A stretch of DNA of 64,000 nt. Origin: Billgrantia saliphila (GTDB lineage: Bacteria > Pseudomonadota > Gammaproteobacteria > Pseudomonadales > Halomonadaceae). Below the pieces are notes generated by a model. The model made no database searches. It was not told the DNA's origin and saw only the letters and a program-made list of their open reading frames with translations. The position numbers and the translations under genes were made by a program. The DNA lies in NCBI RefSeq assembly GCF_002930105.1, contig NZ_PJRN01000008.1, positions 1-64,000 on the forward strand. The letters run 5' to 3'. Of this stretch, positions 44,554 through 52,528 are shown piece after piece (position 1 is the stretch's first letter; each line of letters begins with the position of its first letter).

Positions 44554-44652
44554 CGTTGATGGTAAAATTCTCGCAAAATCCTGGTAACACTACGCGCCTG
44601 CAACACCGACCCAGGCAGAGAACTTCAGGCTTTCGGCGCAGCTAAGGCATGC

Positions 44653-44886
44653 TTGCTCTCATGGACCACATCACTGGGAATCGGCACTCGCGGTTACGGA
44701 AGCACGTCCTACCCCTACCCCTACTCCGATTACGGAGACCTTCGGGTCGATGAGATCGCGGCGATCTCTGATGGCGACACCTTCACTGCCAACATTTATG
44801 AATGGCCGCCTATTATCGGCGCGCGCAACGCATTGCTGGTTTTGGATTTTCTATCGGCTGTTCTTAAGGTCGAACCACAGGGATAA
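44653..44886 (+). pseudogene. Truncated thermonuclease-family (SNase) gene
   Basis: A 77-codon frame whose middle, DYGDLRVDEIAAISDGDTF then ANIYEWPPIIGAR, resembles the N-terminal part of SNase-family nucleases, in which DGDTF carries the first metal-binding aspartate. Immediately after GAR the sequence departs (NALLVLDFLSAV) and stops, so the rest of the fold and the catalytic Arg/Glu residues are missing. I read it as a decayed remnant with an internal deletion. It is the first coding trace inside the tRNA-Pro-flanked segment. Confidence 0.55.
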
Positions 44887-45022
44887 CAGCCAGCCTACCC
44901 TTCGCCATTCACGCTTCCTCTGGGCCTACGTTCAGTATTGCTTCACTTAGATAGCATTTGGCCGCCAATCAAGCCGTTTTTGCTAGCAATATGCCAAAAC
45001 GCTTATTCAAAAGCTTCTACTC

Positions 45023-45049
45023 TTAAGTTTTCTTTGCTATCGCCGAAGC
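45023..45049 (+). promoter_or_regulatory. Sigma-28 (FliA) promoter of the chemoreceptor gene
   Basis: TTAAGTTT, exactly 11 bp, then GCCGAAGC. The sigma-28 consensus is TAAAGTTT-N11-GCCGATAA; the -35 is 7/8 and the key GCCGA of the -10 is intact. It ends 67 nt before the chosen start of the MCP gene. Confidence 0.65.
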
Positions 45050-45116
45050 TAGGCATGCTCGCGATAAGCCAGTCTGCGCAAGCATTTCACAACTCAAAAT
45101 GAGAATGAGAATTAGA

Positions 45117-46784
45117 ATGAGTATTTCGATAAAAGCCAGAGTCGTTCTTCTTTGCGTCCTGCTAGCCGGTCTTCTCCTTGCTATAGGAGGATTCAGTCTA
45201 CATAGCATGAATAGCATAGAGCGCTCTATGGAAGATCTATATATAGAGCGCTTAGTCCCGACCCGCCAACTCGGGCGTATTAATGCTCTGATGCGTGACA
45301 ATCAAATGTTGCTCGGAATGCTCTCCAGCCATGACCCACGGCTCGAAGAGAGTGCCCGCTTCGAAGAGGATACCCAAGAATTTCTAGAGAGGATTCGCAG
45401 TAACTCAGAGGAAATAAGTGCCGTATGGGAGCGTTACATGACCTCTTACCAAACCCACGAAGAACGGTTACTAGCCGATGAGTTTAGCGATCTGCGCGCA
45501 GCCTTTTTGGATGAGGGTCTAGGCCAAGCCATGCGGCTCTATGAGGAGAAAAATTACCGTGCAGCTAACATCGTCATGTATCGCACGGCCACGCCACAAT
45601 TTTATGCCGCAAACGTTCCCTTACAGGAATTGATTCTTTTGCAGGACACGGTAGCCGATGAGCTCTTCACCAAAGCCCAGGCCACCGGGCAAAATAATAT
45701 TAAAATTAGCCTTATAGCTATGCTGGCCTCACTTATTGTTGCCAGCGCTCTCGGCTGGTGGATCACGCGCTCAATCGACCGCCCGCTGAAGCGTATGATG
45801 GGTTATTTTTCAAGAATGGCTGATGGCAAGTTGGATAACCATATCCAGATTGACTCCAGAGACGAGATTGGCCAAACGCTTGTGATGCTAGACAATATGC
45901 AATCCCAGCTACGCCAACTCATTCTGTCTATCCAACAATCGGCAGAAAGCATTGCCACGGGAGCCGGGCAGATCGCGGCGGGCAATACCGATTTGTCGCA
46001 ACGAACCGAGGAACAAGCCTCGAGCCTTCAGGAAACCGCCACCAGCATGGAGCAAGTGGCTAGCACCGTAGCCACTAACACAGAGAATACTGCCGAGGCC
46101 AACGAGCTTGTGCAACAAACCCGTGTTTCAGCCACTGACGGAGGTGACAAAACACGCCTGGCGATCGGCAAGATGCAGGAGCTCACCGAGAGCTCTAGCA
46201 AGATTAATGGTATTATCGCAGTCATCGACAGCATCTCTTTTCAAACAAATATCCTGGCGCTCAATGCTTCTGTAGAAGCTGCCCGCGCCGGCGAGCAGGG
46301 CCGCGGGTTCGCCGTTGTGGCTCAGGAAGTGCGCAAATTGGCTCAGCGCTCCGCAGATGCTGCCAAGGAAATCCAGCAGCTGATAAACGTAAATGCTGAC
46401 ATTGTTAACGTAGGCAGCCAGTACGTAGGCGAAGCGGGCTCGGTTATGCAAGAAATTCTTGATCGTGTACAGAAAGTGTCTTCTTTAATGGAGGAAGTTA
46501 CCCGAGGATCAGAACAGCAGACTGCAGCGGTCGGTCAAGTGAGTATTGCTGTTAATCAAATGGACGAAGTCACACAACATAATGCCGCCTTGGTGGAGCA
46601 GACCGCTAATGCCTCAGCTTCGCTGGAGCAGCAAGCACAAGACCTTCAGCGTGCCGTTGACTACTTTGATGTGGGCGATGCAACGGAAAACACCCCTTCA
46701 AAACTCCTAAAACGCGATCCCAAACCAGAACGCCAGCCGGTAGCCCGTCAGAAGGCAGAAGAGGCGGAATGGGAGACCTTCTAA
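45117..46784 (+). CDS. Methyl-accepting chemotaxis protein
   Basis: 555 residues from [10 protein letters not shown] (ATGs at 45099 and 45105 would add up to six residues). TM1 about 8-30; a four-helix-bundle periplasmic sensor (4HB_MCP type); TM2 about 198-218; HAMP; then the signalling hairpin with [32 protein letters not shown]. The last five residues EWETF match the CheR/CheB tethering pentapeptide (NWETF in E. coli Tar). Ligand unknown. Base composition is clearly more A/T-rich than flanking core genes. A sigma-28-like promoter and its own terminator make it a self-contained chemotaxis unit. Confidence 0.95.
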   Translation: MSISIKARVVLLCVLLAGLLLAIGGFSLHSMNSIERSMEDLYIERLVPTRQLGRINALMRDNQMLLGMLSSHDPRLEESARFEEDTQEFLERIRSNSEEISAVWERYMTSYQTHEERLLADEFSDLRAAFLDEGLGQAMRLYEEKNYRAANIVMYRTATPQFYAANVPLQELILLQDTVADELFTKAQATGQNNIKISLIAMLASLIVASALGWWITRSIDRPLKRMMGYFSRMADGKLDNHIQIDSRDEIGQTLVMLDNMQSQLRQLILSIQQSAESIATGAGQIAAGNTDLSQRTEEQASSLQETATSMEQVASTVATNTENTAEANELVQQTRVSATDGGDKTRLAIGKMQELTESSSKINGIIAVIDSISFQTNILALNASVEAARAGEQGRGFAVVAQEVRKLAQRSADAAKEIQQLINVNADIVNVGSQYVGEAGSVMQEILDRVQKVSSLMEEVTRGSEQQTAAVGQVSIAVNQMDEVTQHNAALVEQTANASASLEQQAQDLQRAVDYFDVGDATENTPSKLLKRDPKPERQPVARQKAEEAEWETF

Positions 46785-46811
46785 ATAGTTAGGCAGGTTA
46801 TATCGAACTTG

Positions 46812-46845
46812 CACAAGCCCATCCTCATGGTGGGCTTGTGTTCTT
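46812..46845 (+). terminator. Terminator of the chemoreceptor gene
   Basis: CACAAGCCCA / TGGGCTTGTG, a 10-bp perfect stem with a 9-nt loop followed by TTCTT, 27 nt after the stop. Confidence 0.75.
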
Positions 46846-47200
46846 AGAAGGAACTATCTTGGCCTTAACTCCACAAGGCCTCCTCCGTTCCCAAATGATG
46901 TTCACTTCGTTGGCTGAGTACTTCACGCACCTTAACTCTCCAGTGTTGCATAGCTGTGCGCCTAAAACATTGCTGTAAAGCAGACACATACAGTATATAT
47001 ACTCCGTATGGTCGAAGCTCAGGACCTTGACAACGGCGGCCGCCAGCACCAGCCCAGACACATGAAAGCCCAGCCGATTATGGGCGGGCCTCTCCCGCTG
47101 CATCTCCCTTGACCCCATAACACCACAGTCTATTTCCATGGCCTCCTCGCAGATGCCCTATCCTGAATTGACTGCCACAGCCATTGGGAGCTGCATCATT
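46846..47200. other. Non-coding stretch in the accessory segment
   Basis: About 355 bp without a gene I can support. A minus-strand frame (46825-47139) starts after GAGGAGG but overlaps the MCP terminator and resembles no family I know. Confidence 0.35.
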
Positions 47201-47404
47201 ATGAATCAGCCATATTTTGTGGGGCTTTCCTCGAACGGTGAACACCCAAAGCAACCGCCTCGCCCAGAGGAGAATCCGACCCCGCCTGATCCCCTTCCGG
47301 ATGAGCAACAGCCTCAGCAGCCTCCTCGTCCCGAAGACGAACCCAACAAACAGCGGCCTCACGACATACCGCCCTTTCCCAAGCCACCTATTACTCCAGG
47401 CTGA
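47201..47404 (+). CDS. Possible small proline-rich protein
   Basis: 67 codons from an ATG with GGGAG 10 nt upstream: MNQPYFVGLSSNGEHPKQ then a tail of PPRPEENPTPPDP-type repeats ending PFPKPPITPG. No signal peptide or membrane helix. It resembles in style the Pro-rich tail of the 55-residue ORF at 52529. Unknown function; could be spurious. Confidence 0.4.
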   Translation: MNQPYFVGLSSNGEHPKQPPRPEENPTPPDPLPDEQQPQQPPRPEDEPNKQRPHDIPPFPKPPITPG

Positions 47405-47457
47405 ATATCGCTTCACCGGGTCCCGCCGAGGGTACGATCAAGGTCCAGGCACGCAAA

Positions 47458-47484
47458 GGGCCCGACCGATAACCGGCCGGGCCC
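47458..47484. repeat. 27-bp hairpin repeat, copy 1
   Basis: GGGCCCGACCG-ATAA-CCGGCCGGGCCC-type imperfect palindrome, identical over 27 bp to a copy at 51257-51283. Each copy lies after a small ORF in accessory DNA and is followed by a (T)CTCGTTGC/CCCGTTGC sequence. Confidence 0.75.
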
Positions 47485-47633
47485 CTCTCGTTGCGCCTTC
47501 CTGCACTCCTGTTCCTTGGTATGCCTTCCCTGGCACACGCTCATCCTGCCATCTTCGAGGTCAGGCAGGACAGATGAAATCTGTGAGCCTTCGCCCCTCC
47601 GCATTGTGCGAAATCGCTTACAGCATGGGCTCT

Positions 47634-47831
47634 CGGTTATATCCAGACACGGCTGAACGGCCGTCCCGTCGGCGTGCTCTCAAATAACGATGGTTGCGTA
47701 GCTCTATGGAGACATGTCAGCCCGAGCGAAGGCAGTGATCGAGGATTTCCCCCGGCGTCGAACCTTATAGCATCGATGAAATGTGTGCCATTAAATCGGC
47801 TTACCAGTCAGGCTTTAGCAGAGCACGCTAA
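47634..47831 (+). pseudogene. umuC: Decayed umuC (DNA polymerase V catalytic subunit) fragment
   Basis: Three separate frames carry consecutive UmuC signatures. Frame A: RLYPD, then with a shift LNGRPVGVLSNNDGCVAL (47653-47706). Frame B: YGDMSARAKAVIEDFPRR (47705-47758). Frame C: EPYSIDEMCA then IKSAYQSGF and a stop (47760-47831). In intact UmuC these correspond to the N-terminal RPDLNGRPVVVLSNNDGC, the YADMS helix and the YSIDE catalytic motif. At least two frameshifts and two deletions are present, so no enzyme can be made. Confidence 0.75.
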
Positions 47832-47836
47832 AAGAC

Positions 47837-47859
47837 AGAGGGGCCTCTGCGGCCCCTCT
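47837..47859 (-). terminator. Terminator of the alx gene
   Basis: AGAGGGGCC / GGCCCCTCT, a 9-bp stem with a 5-nt loop; on the minus strand it is followed by GTCTTTTAG. 21 nt past the stop. Confidence 0.75.
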
Positions 47860-47880
47860 TACTCAATTGCGTCTGCTCGT

Positions 47881-48894
47881 TTAACTTTTACGTTTACCGT
47901 CCGGCTTGGAGTCACTCTTGGGCGGGCTACCCGGTACCCACCATTGATTCGCTATTTGCTCAGCTTTTTCGACAGGTAGGCTGCGTGTCTTCCAGATAGA
48001 GAACAGAATCGAACCACCAATGAGTACAGCGGTGATCAACAGAGCTACTTCGGTAGGAATCACCTTGGTACCAAACCAAGCGTTGAGCACCATCTTCATC
48101 CCCACAATAACTAGGACCAGTGATAAGCCATACTTTAAATAATGGAAACGGTGGATGACACCCGCCAAAGCAAAGTAAAGCGCTCTAAGACCTAGAATTG
48201 CAAATACATTCGAGGTGTAGACGATGAAGGGGTCCGTCGTAATGGCAAAGATTGCCGGAATGGAATCCAAGGCAAAGACCACATCGGTCAGCTCGATTAA
48301 AATCAAAACCAAGAACAAGGGGGTCATGTAACGCACCTTATCCTTGATCACAAAGAAACGGTTACCCTCGTAGCCTTCAGTCACTCTGAAGCGGCGGCGC
48401 ATGAAACGAACAATACGGTTGTTATCTACGTCTGGCTCCTGCCCAACGGTTACCAACATCTTTATACCGGTGACGATGAGGAACGCGCCGAAAAGATAGA
48501 TAACCCAGTGGAAGGCATCGATCACGGCTGCTCCTACCAGGATCAATGTGGCTCGCATCACCAGCGCACCCAGAATGCCCCAGAATAGGACCCGATACTG
48601 GTACTGATGCGGTACGGCGAAGTGGCTGAATATCAGCACAAAGACAAAAATGTTATCAACACTCAGGCTCTTTTCGATCAGGTAACCCGTCAGGAATTGA
48701 TACCCTTCCGCCTCGCCCATGAAGACGAACATGCCGCCCGCGAAGATCATCGCGAGCACTACATAGCCTAGACTCAGCCATAAGGCGTGCCTCACCGTGA
48801 TCTGTCTTTCTCCGCGATGCAACACTCCAAGATCGAGTGCGAGTAACCCTACGACAAACAGGTTGAAGCCCACCCACATCCAGACCGTATCCAT
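47881..48894 (-). CDS. alx: TerC/Alx family membrane protein
   Basis: 337 residues, about nine membrane helices. EKSLSVDNIFVFVLIFSHFAVP and ELTDVVFALDSIPAIFAITTDPFIVYTSNVFAILGLRALYF are the two acidic signatures of TerC/Alx proteins, which are linked to manganese export and to tellurite or alkali response. The C-terminal tail is basic (SKPDGKRKS). Base composition is lower in GC than core genes. I searched the upstream leader for a yybP-ykoY manganese riboswitch and could not recognise one. Confidence 0.92.
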   Translation of the reverse strand: MDTVWMWVGFNLFVVGLLALDLGVLHRGERQITVRHALWLSLGYVVLAMIFAGGMFVFMGEAEGYQFLTGYLIEKSLSVDNIFVFVLIFSHFAVPHQYQYRVLFWGILGALVMRATLILVGAAVIDAFHWVIYLFGAFLIVTGIKMLVTVGQEPDVDNNRIVRFMRRRFRVTEGYEGNRFFVIKDKVRYMTPLFLVLILIELTDVVFALDSIPAIFAITTDPFIVYTSNVFAILGLRALYFALAGVIHRFHYLKYGLSLVLVIVGMKMVLNAWFGTKVIPTEVALLITAVLIGGSILFSIWKTRSLPVEKAEQIANQWWVPGSPPKSDSKPDGKRKS

Positions 48895-49175
48895 TCCCTA
48901 CCTCTCTCTCAGGCCGCCGAATAGCGGCACAAGCCGATCGTGCCACACTCGGGCCCAAGCAATCACTAGGATTCGCACGGCAAGCGGCGCCTGAGGAGCG
49001 CCAACCGTCGCCCAGCAATGAGCCTTCATGGCTTTTCACCTCGTGGGCACCCCATGCAGCTTTCATATTGCAAAGTGCTTGACTTTCGAAACCAAACGTC
49101 AAGCCCCGCAGACAGAGCCTGGAGATGCGCTAGACTAGAGGCAGGATCAGGAGCGTCACCATCAAGGAGGAAGTC

Positions 49176-49349
49176 ATGGCTTTAACCGCAACAGACCCCA
49201 TCAAAGCAATCTTCGCCGTCTTGTTACCGCCAGTCGGCGTGTTTCTGGAGGTCGGCCTGAAGGGCCACTTCTGGCTGAACATACTGCTTACGATGCTGGG
49301 CTTCATCCCGGGCATCATTCACGCTTTCTACGTCATCCTGAAACACTAG
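49176..49349 (+). CDS. yqaE: YqaE/Pmp3 family small membrane protein
   Basis: 57 residues: MALTATDPIKAIFAVLLPPVGVFLEVGLKG, then HFWLNILLTMLGFIPGIIHAFYVILKH. The two helices with LPPVGVFLE and a GFIPGIIHAFYVI second half are the UPF0057/Pmp3 signature. Perfect ribosome site AAGGAGG 5 nt before the ATG. The family is linked to membrane-potential and salt/cold stress. The gene is short and easily missed. Confidence 0.93.
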   Translation: MALTATDPIKAIFAVLLPPVGVFLEVGLKGHFWLNILLTMLGFIPGIIHAFYVILKH

Positions 49350-49483
49350 CCGTAGGCGTAAAGCCCAGGTGGCCGGCGTCTTGAGCCTTGTTCTCCACTA
49401 CAACGGCACGGCCAGCACAAGGCGGCGCGGGGCTTCGTACCCAGCCGGCCAACGTTGGGCATGTGATAGGCCACGCCATACGG

Positions 49484-49530
49484 CTGGGTTTGCAGAGAGA
49501 TCGCAGGTTTGAATCCTGTCGTTCCCTCCA
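49484..49530 (+). pseudogene. Decayed 3' half of a tRNA-Pro copy
   Basis: GGGTTTGCAGAGAGATCGCAGGTTTGAATCCTGTCGTTCCCTCCA-type sequence aligns with the 3' half of the intact tRNA-Pro at 44426-44502 (anticodon loop to CCA), with a T-loop change TTCGAAT to TTTGAAT and small insertions. The 5' half is absent. The similarity continues through the terminator. Confidence 0.8.
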
Positions 49531-49542
49531 TGAACTGCACAG

Positions 49543-49578
49543 ACCGCCACTCACGGGCCATGCCCGGTGGCGGTTTTT
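49543..49578 (+). terminator. Copy of the tRNA-Pro terminator
   Basis: ACCGCC ... GGCGGTTTTT, alignable with 44516-44553 including the intervening ACGGG-CATGCC loop sequence. Confidence 0.75.
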
Positions 49579-49635
49579 CGTTGTGGGCTACTGGCGCTAC
49601 GGCCAGGTTGTACGGGGCATGCATGCTGGCAACGG

Positions 49636-50412
49636 CTAACTCCACTGCTGTCCCTGGCTTTTACTAGGGTGTAGGTCACGCCTCTCCCCCAGGTGAAGGT
49701 AGAGAGGGTCGAACTCACCCGCTTCCCGCAGCTTCTCCCAGTTAGGGACCGTCAGTTCCGCCTTTTTACTCTCGATCAGGCCATTGGCACGAAGAGCCTG
49801 GAGAACCCGGTTCATGTGGACCGGGCTCATGCCAGTCGCGTCTGCAAGCTCAGTCTGAGTAATGGGCAGGTCAATGGGGCTGTTATCAGCAAGCCCCACC
49901 GCCTTCAGGCGCACCACGAGCTCGCAAAGAAGATGGGCGATCCGGGTGTAGGCATCGCGTTGTCCGTTATTCAGCATCCACTCTCGGATGATTGAGGCAT
50001 GTGCCAGCGTCTCGCGCCATAAGGCAGCAGTAAGGCGGGGATACCGCTCGCATATACGGTATATTTCTTCATGCTGAATGAGCCCGACCTTGCAGGGGCT
50101 GACCGGGGCAATACTCATATCCATAACCTTCAGATGCAGGCTTTGCAGGTCCGGCAAGTCACCGGGAACATGCAAGGCCAAAATCTGGCGATTGCCCGCG
50201 GAAGTCACCTTGTACATACACATGAAGCCTTCCAGGATCAAGCAGCACCGGGTCGGGCTCTCTCCGATGCGAACGAGGTCTTCATCGGGCTTAAGGGCTT
50301 TTCCCTGCACTGGCAATTCCTGAAGTGCCTGCTTCTCCTCGTCGGTGAGGGGGAAGATGCTATCCAGCTTACGGATCATCAGGGTATTGGGAGAATAAGA
50401 GCTTACGGTCAT
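49636..50412 (-). CDS. CRP/FNR family transcriptional regulator, paralogue 1
   Basis: 258 residues: cyclic-nucleotide-binding-like beta-roll (about 20-140, LVRIGESPTRCCLILEGFMCMYKVTSAGNRQILALHVPGDLPDLQSL), dimer helix, and an HTH_Crp domain (LPITQTELADATGMSPVHMNRVLQALRANGLI). The N-terminal Cys cluster of FNR is absent. It is clearly paralogous to the gene at 51423 on the same strand. Ends in a longer tail than its partner. Effector unknown. Confidence 0.92.
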   Translation of the reverse strand: MTVSSYSPNTLMIRKLDSIFPLTDEEKQALQELPVQGKALKPDEDLVRIGESPTRCCLILEGFMCMYKVTSAGNRQILALHVPGDLPDLQSLHLKVMDMSIAPVSPCKVGLIQHEEIYRICERYPRLTAALWRETLAHASIIREWMLNNGQRDAYTRIAHLLCELVVRLKAVGLADNSPIDLPITQTELADATGMSPVHMNRVLQALRANGLIESKKAELTVPNWEKLREAGEFDPLYLHLGERRDLHPSKSQGQQWS

Positions 50413-50931
50413 GCTTGGACTCCCTATCTTGGCAGGACTGAAGCCCTCTGCAACAGTGTCTCTGCTCGTCTAACGTGAACGAACTTCCTATTCCAGTCCC
50501 AAATCATGCTTCATGTGCGGGGTATATAGCCAGCCGTCATACGCAGGTGCAGCTCAATGGTAGAGCCACACCAACGGCCGCTTTGCTTTGCCTATCAGCG
50601 CCCTACCGCTGTCCCTATCTGATACATCGACGATGTCCAACGGCTCCCGGCGCCAGCCGTTGAGGATCTGGTGAAAGCACCTACCCCAGACACACAGACC
50701 CGGCCGCTTCGCAAGCGGTTCCACCCCATACATCTCTCCCCCTGGCACGCCACGTCATATCCCATCCTCCTTGACGCCCATTCATATGCGCTACCCTAAA
50801 GGCCCTACGAAGCTAATGGGGGTGGCAAGCATGATCTACAGTAATCGCAAGCATCGACAATACGCAGGCACAGTGACGGTAGCTTCAGGCGGCCCTGTGT
50901 CTCAGCGAGAAAATCGGCACAGGAGATGGGC
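50413..50931. other. Intergenic region with tRNA-like scar
   Basis: About 520 bp upstream of CRP/FNR paralogue 1. It contains a tRNA 5'-half fragment (50543-50566) and no gene I can support. A minus frame at 50554-50748 ending in KRPLVWLYH resembles no family I know. Confidence 0.4.
50543..50566 (+). pseudogene. tRNA D-arm fragment
   Basis: GCAGGTG-CA-GCTC-AATGGTA-GAGC matches the 5' acceptor strand and full D arm of a tRNA-Gly-like gene, then the match ends; no anticodon or T arm follows. A 16-nt D-arm consensus in non-coding DNA is unlikely by chance, but it is short. Confidence 0.45.
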
Positions 50932-51150
50932 ATGCAAGATATAAGACGTCTTGAGGTCGGCATGACCACAAAGATTGGCACAGATCAGGTGAAGGAGCCT
51001 GAGGTGGGCAAGGAGTATGTCCGGGGGTTCGATTCCAATAGCTGGTTGCTGTTTACCGAGGACCCGGCTGAGGATCGCCCAGTTGTCGTTCGCATTGACA
51101 GTATCGAGGGCGATGTGTGCCACTGCACGGTCACGAGAAAGCTAAGCTGA
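50932..51150 (+). CDS. Small hypothetical protein
   Basis: 72 codons from ATG at 50932 with AGGAG 7 nt upstream. The product (MQDIRRLEVGMTTKIG... ending in DSIEGDVCHCTVTRKLS) is predicted mostly beta, acidic then basic at the end, with no signal or membrane segment. Lies between the two CRP/FNR paralogues on the opposite strand. Family unknown. Confidence 0.55.
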   Translation: MQDIRRLEVGMTTKIGTDQVKEPEVGKEYVRGFDSNSWLLFTEDPAEDRPVVVRIDSIEGDVCHCTVTRKLS

Positions 51151-51256
51151 CAGAAGCGCACCGCGCGCCTCGCCATCTGGCAAATCGGCGATTGCCCAGC
51201 GACTCCACCGCTAGCTGTCGAGGTTTCGGCGCCAGCAACAGACCTGGACAAGCGAA

Positions 51257-51283
51257 GGGCCCGACCGATAACCGGCCGGGCCC
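51257..51283. repeat. 27-bp hairpin repeat, copy 2
   Basis: Identical over 27 bp to 47458-47484. Located 107 nt after the 72-residue ORF. Could be a shared terminator or a REP-like extragenic palindrome. Confidence 0.75.
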
Positions 51284-51422
51284 GTCCCGTTGCAAAGCCT
51301 CTTCCTTGACGCACTTACCAGCATGGCAGTTTCGAGCGAACCATGATGACTCAATTTTGTGCTCTATCGACCATCCACCTTGTGCGTTGAGTGCAGCGCT
51401 ATGGAAAAAGGAAGGCTTATGC

Positions 51423-52160
51423 TTACTGGCCCCCTTTCAGATGAAGGTAGAGAGGATCGAAGTCACCCGCTGCCTTCAATTTTTCCCAATCAGGGACAGT
51501 CACCTGCGTACCCTTGGTCTGTATCAAACCATCGGCACGAAGCGCCTGATAGACACGATTCATGTGAACCGCGCTGATGCCCAGTGCGTCCGCCAGCTCA
51601 GCCTGGGTAATCGGCAGGTCGAAGGTACTGTTCTCGACAAGGCCCACCACCTCCAGGCGCACCAGAAACTCGCAGAGAAGGTGGGCCATCCGAGTGTAGG
51701 CCTCGCGCCTTCCAACGTTGAGCAGCCACTCTCGAAAGATCGAGGCGTCAACCAGCGTCTCGCGCCAAAAGGCAGCGGTAATGCTGGGATAGCGCTCGCA
51801 TATCTGGAGCAAGTCCCTGTGCTCGATGAACCCGACTGTGCAGGGGCTGATCGGAGCAAGGTTGTTGTCCATAAACCTCAGGTGCAGGCTTTGCAGGTCC
51901 GGTATGTCGCCGGGGACATGCAGGGCCATGATCTGGCGATTGCCCTCCGACGTCACTTTGTATATGCAGGTGAAGCCTTCCAAGATCAGGCAAGACTGGG
52001 ATGGGCGGTCGCCGACGCGCACAATGTCCCGATCCTCCTTGAGAACGGTAACCTGAACCGGCAAGTCCAAAAGAGCCTGCTTCTCCTCGCTTGAGAAGGT
52101 GAACGTGTTTTCCAACTTACTGATCATCAATAGGTTGGGTGAGCGAGGATCATCGGTCAT
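51423..52160 (-). CDS. CRP/FNR family transcriptional regulator, paralogue 2
   Basis: 245 residues, the same architecture as the gene at 49636 (VRVGDRPSQSCLILEGFTCIYKVTSEGNRQIMALHVPGDIPDLQSLHL and LPITQAELADALGISAVHMNRVYQALRADGLIQT). The two recognition helices differ modestly (GMSPVHMNRVLQA versus GISAVHMNRVYQA), so they may bind related sites. RBS TGGAGCGCAAGC. Probably an old tandem duplication with about 1 kb now between copies. Confidence 0.92.
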   Translation of the reverse strand: MTDDPRSPNLLMISKLENTFTFSSEEKQALLDLPVQVTVLKEDRDIVRVGDRPSQSCLILEGFTCIYKVTSEGNRQIMALHVPGDIPDLQSLHLRFMDNNLAPISPCTVGFIEHRDLLQICERYPSITAAFWRETLVDASIFREWLLNVGRREAYTRMAHLLCEFLVRLEVVGLVENSTFDLPITQAELADALGISAVHMNRVYQALRADGLIQTKGTQVTVPDWEKLKAAGDFDPLYLHLKGGQ

Positions 52161-52528
52161 GCTTGCGCTCCATACCGGTACAAAGAAGCTCCCTGGCCAT
52201 AACGCTGCCCGTCTGACGACAAGAACCTTACGCTCTAGCCCAGATCTTATTATGGTGCACTAGCCGACGGCTGACCAAACGGCAGCTGAGCTGATCCTCA
52301 CCCCAGCACACCTTCACTACCTGACCTGCCCCTTGCGAGCCCAGCATATCCGCCTCGCTTGACTCATGAGCTGAGGGCAACCATACCTAGAGAGCATATT
52401 CCCCAGGATAAGGAAGTCGAATGGGTGCGTTCGGGTCGCGGTTCGAGACCGAGGCGTCCAGCAACGACGAGCGTGAACGGCAGCAGCTTACCCAATGAGA
52501 AGCGCTTACTGCGGGCATGGAGGTCTGT
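52161..52528. other. Region upstream of CRP/FNR paralogue 2, with a 25-codon ORF
   Basis: About 370 bp. It should hold the promoter of paralogue 2. On plus, ATG at 52421 preceded by AAGGAAGTCGA opens a 25-codon frame ending at 52498 (MGAFGSRFETEASSNDERER...), rich in Glu/Arg/Gln. Whether it is translated is unknown. Confidence 0.35.

Noticed and set aside
46825..47139. 104-codon minus frame after the chemoreceptor
   Set aside because: Has a fair ribosome site but overlaps the MCP terminator and resembles no family I know; kept as unexplained.
48895..49175. Possible yybP-ykoY manganese riboswitch before alx
   Set aside because: The conserved GGGGAGTAG-type loops are not present in the leader as read.
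44426..49578. Active integrative element or prophage
   Set aside because: No integrase, recombination directionality factor or phage genes seen; repeats are diverged, so only an old scar is claimed.
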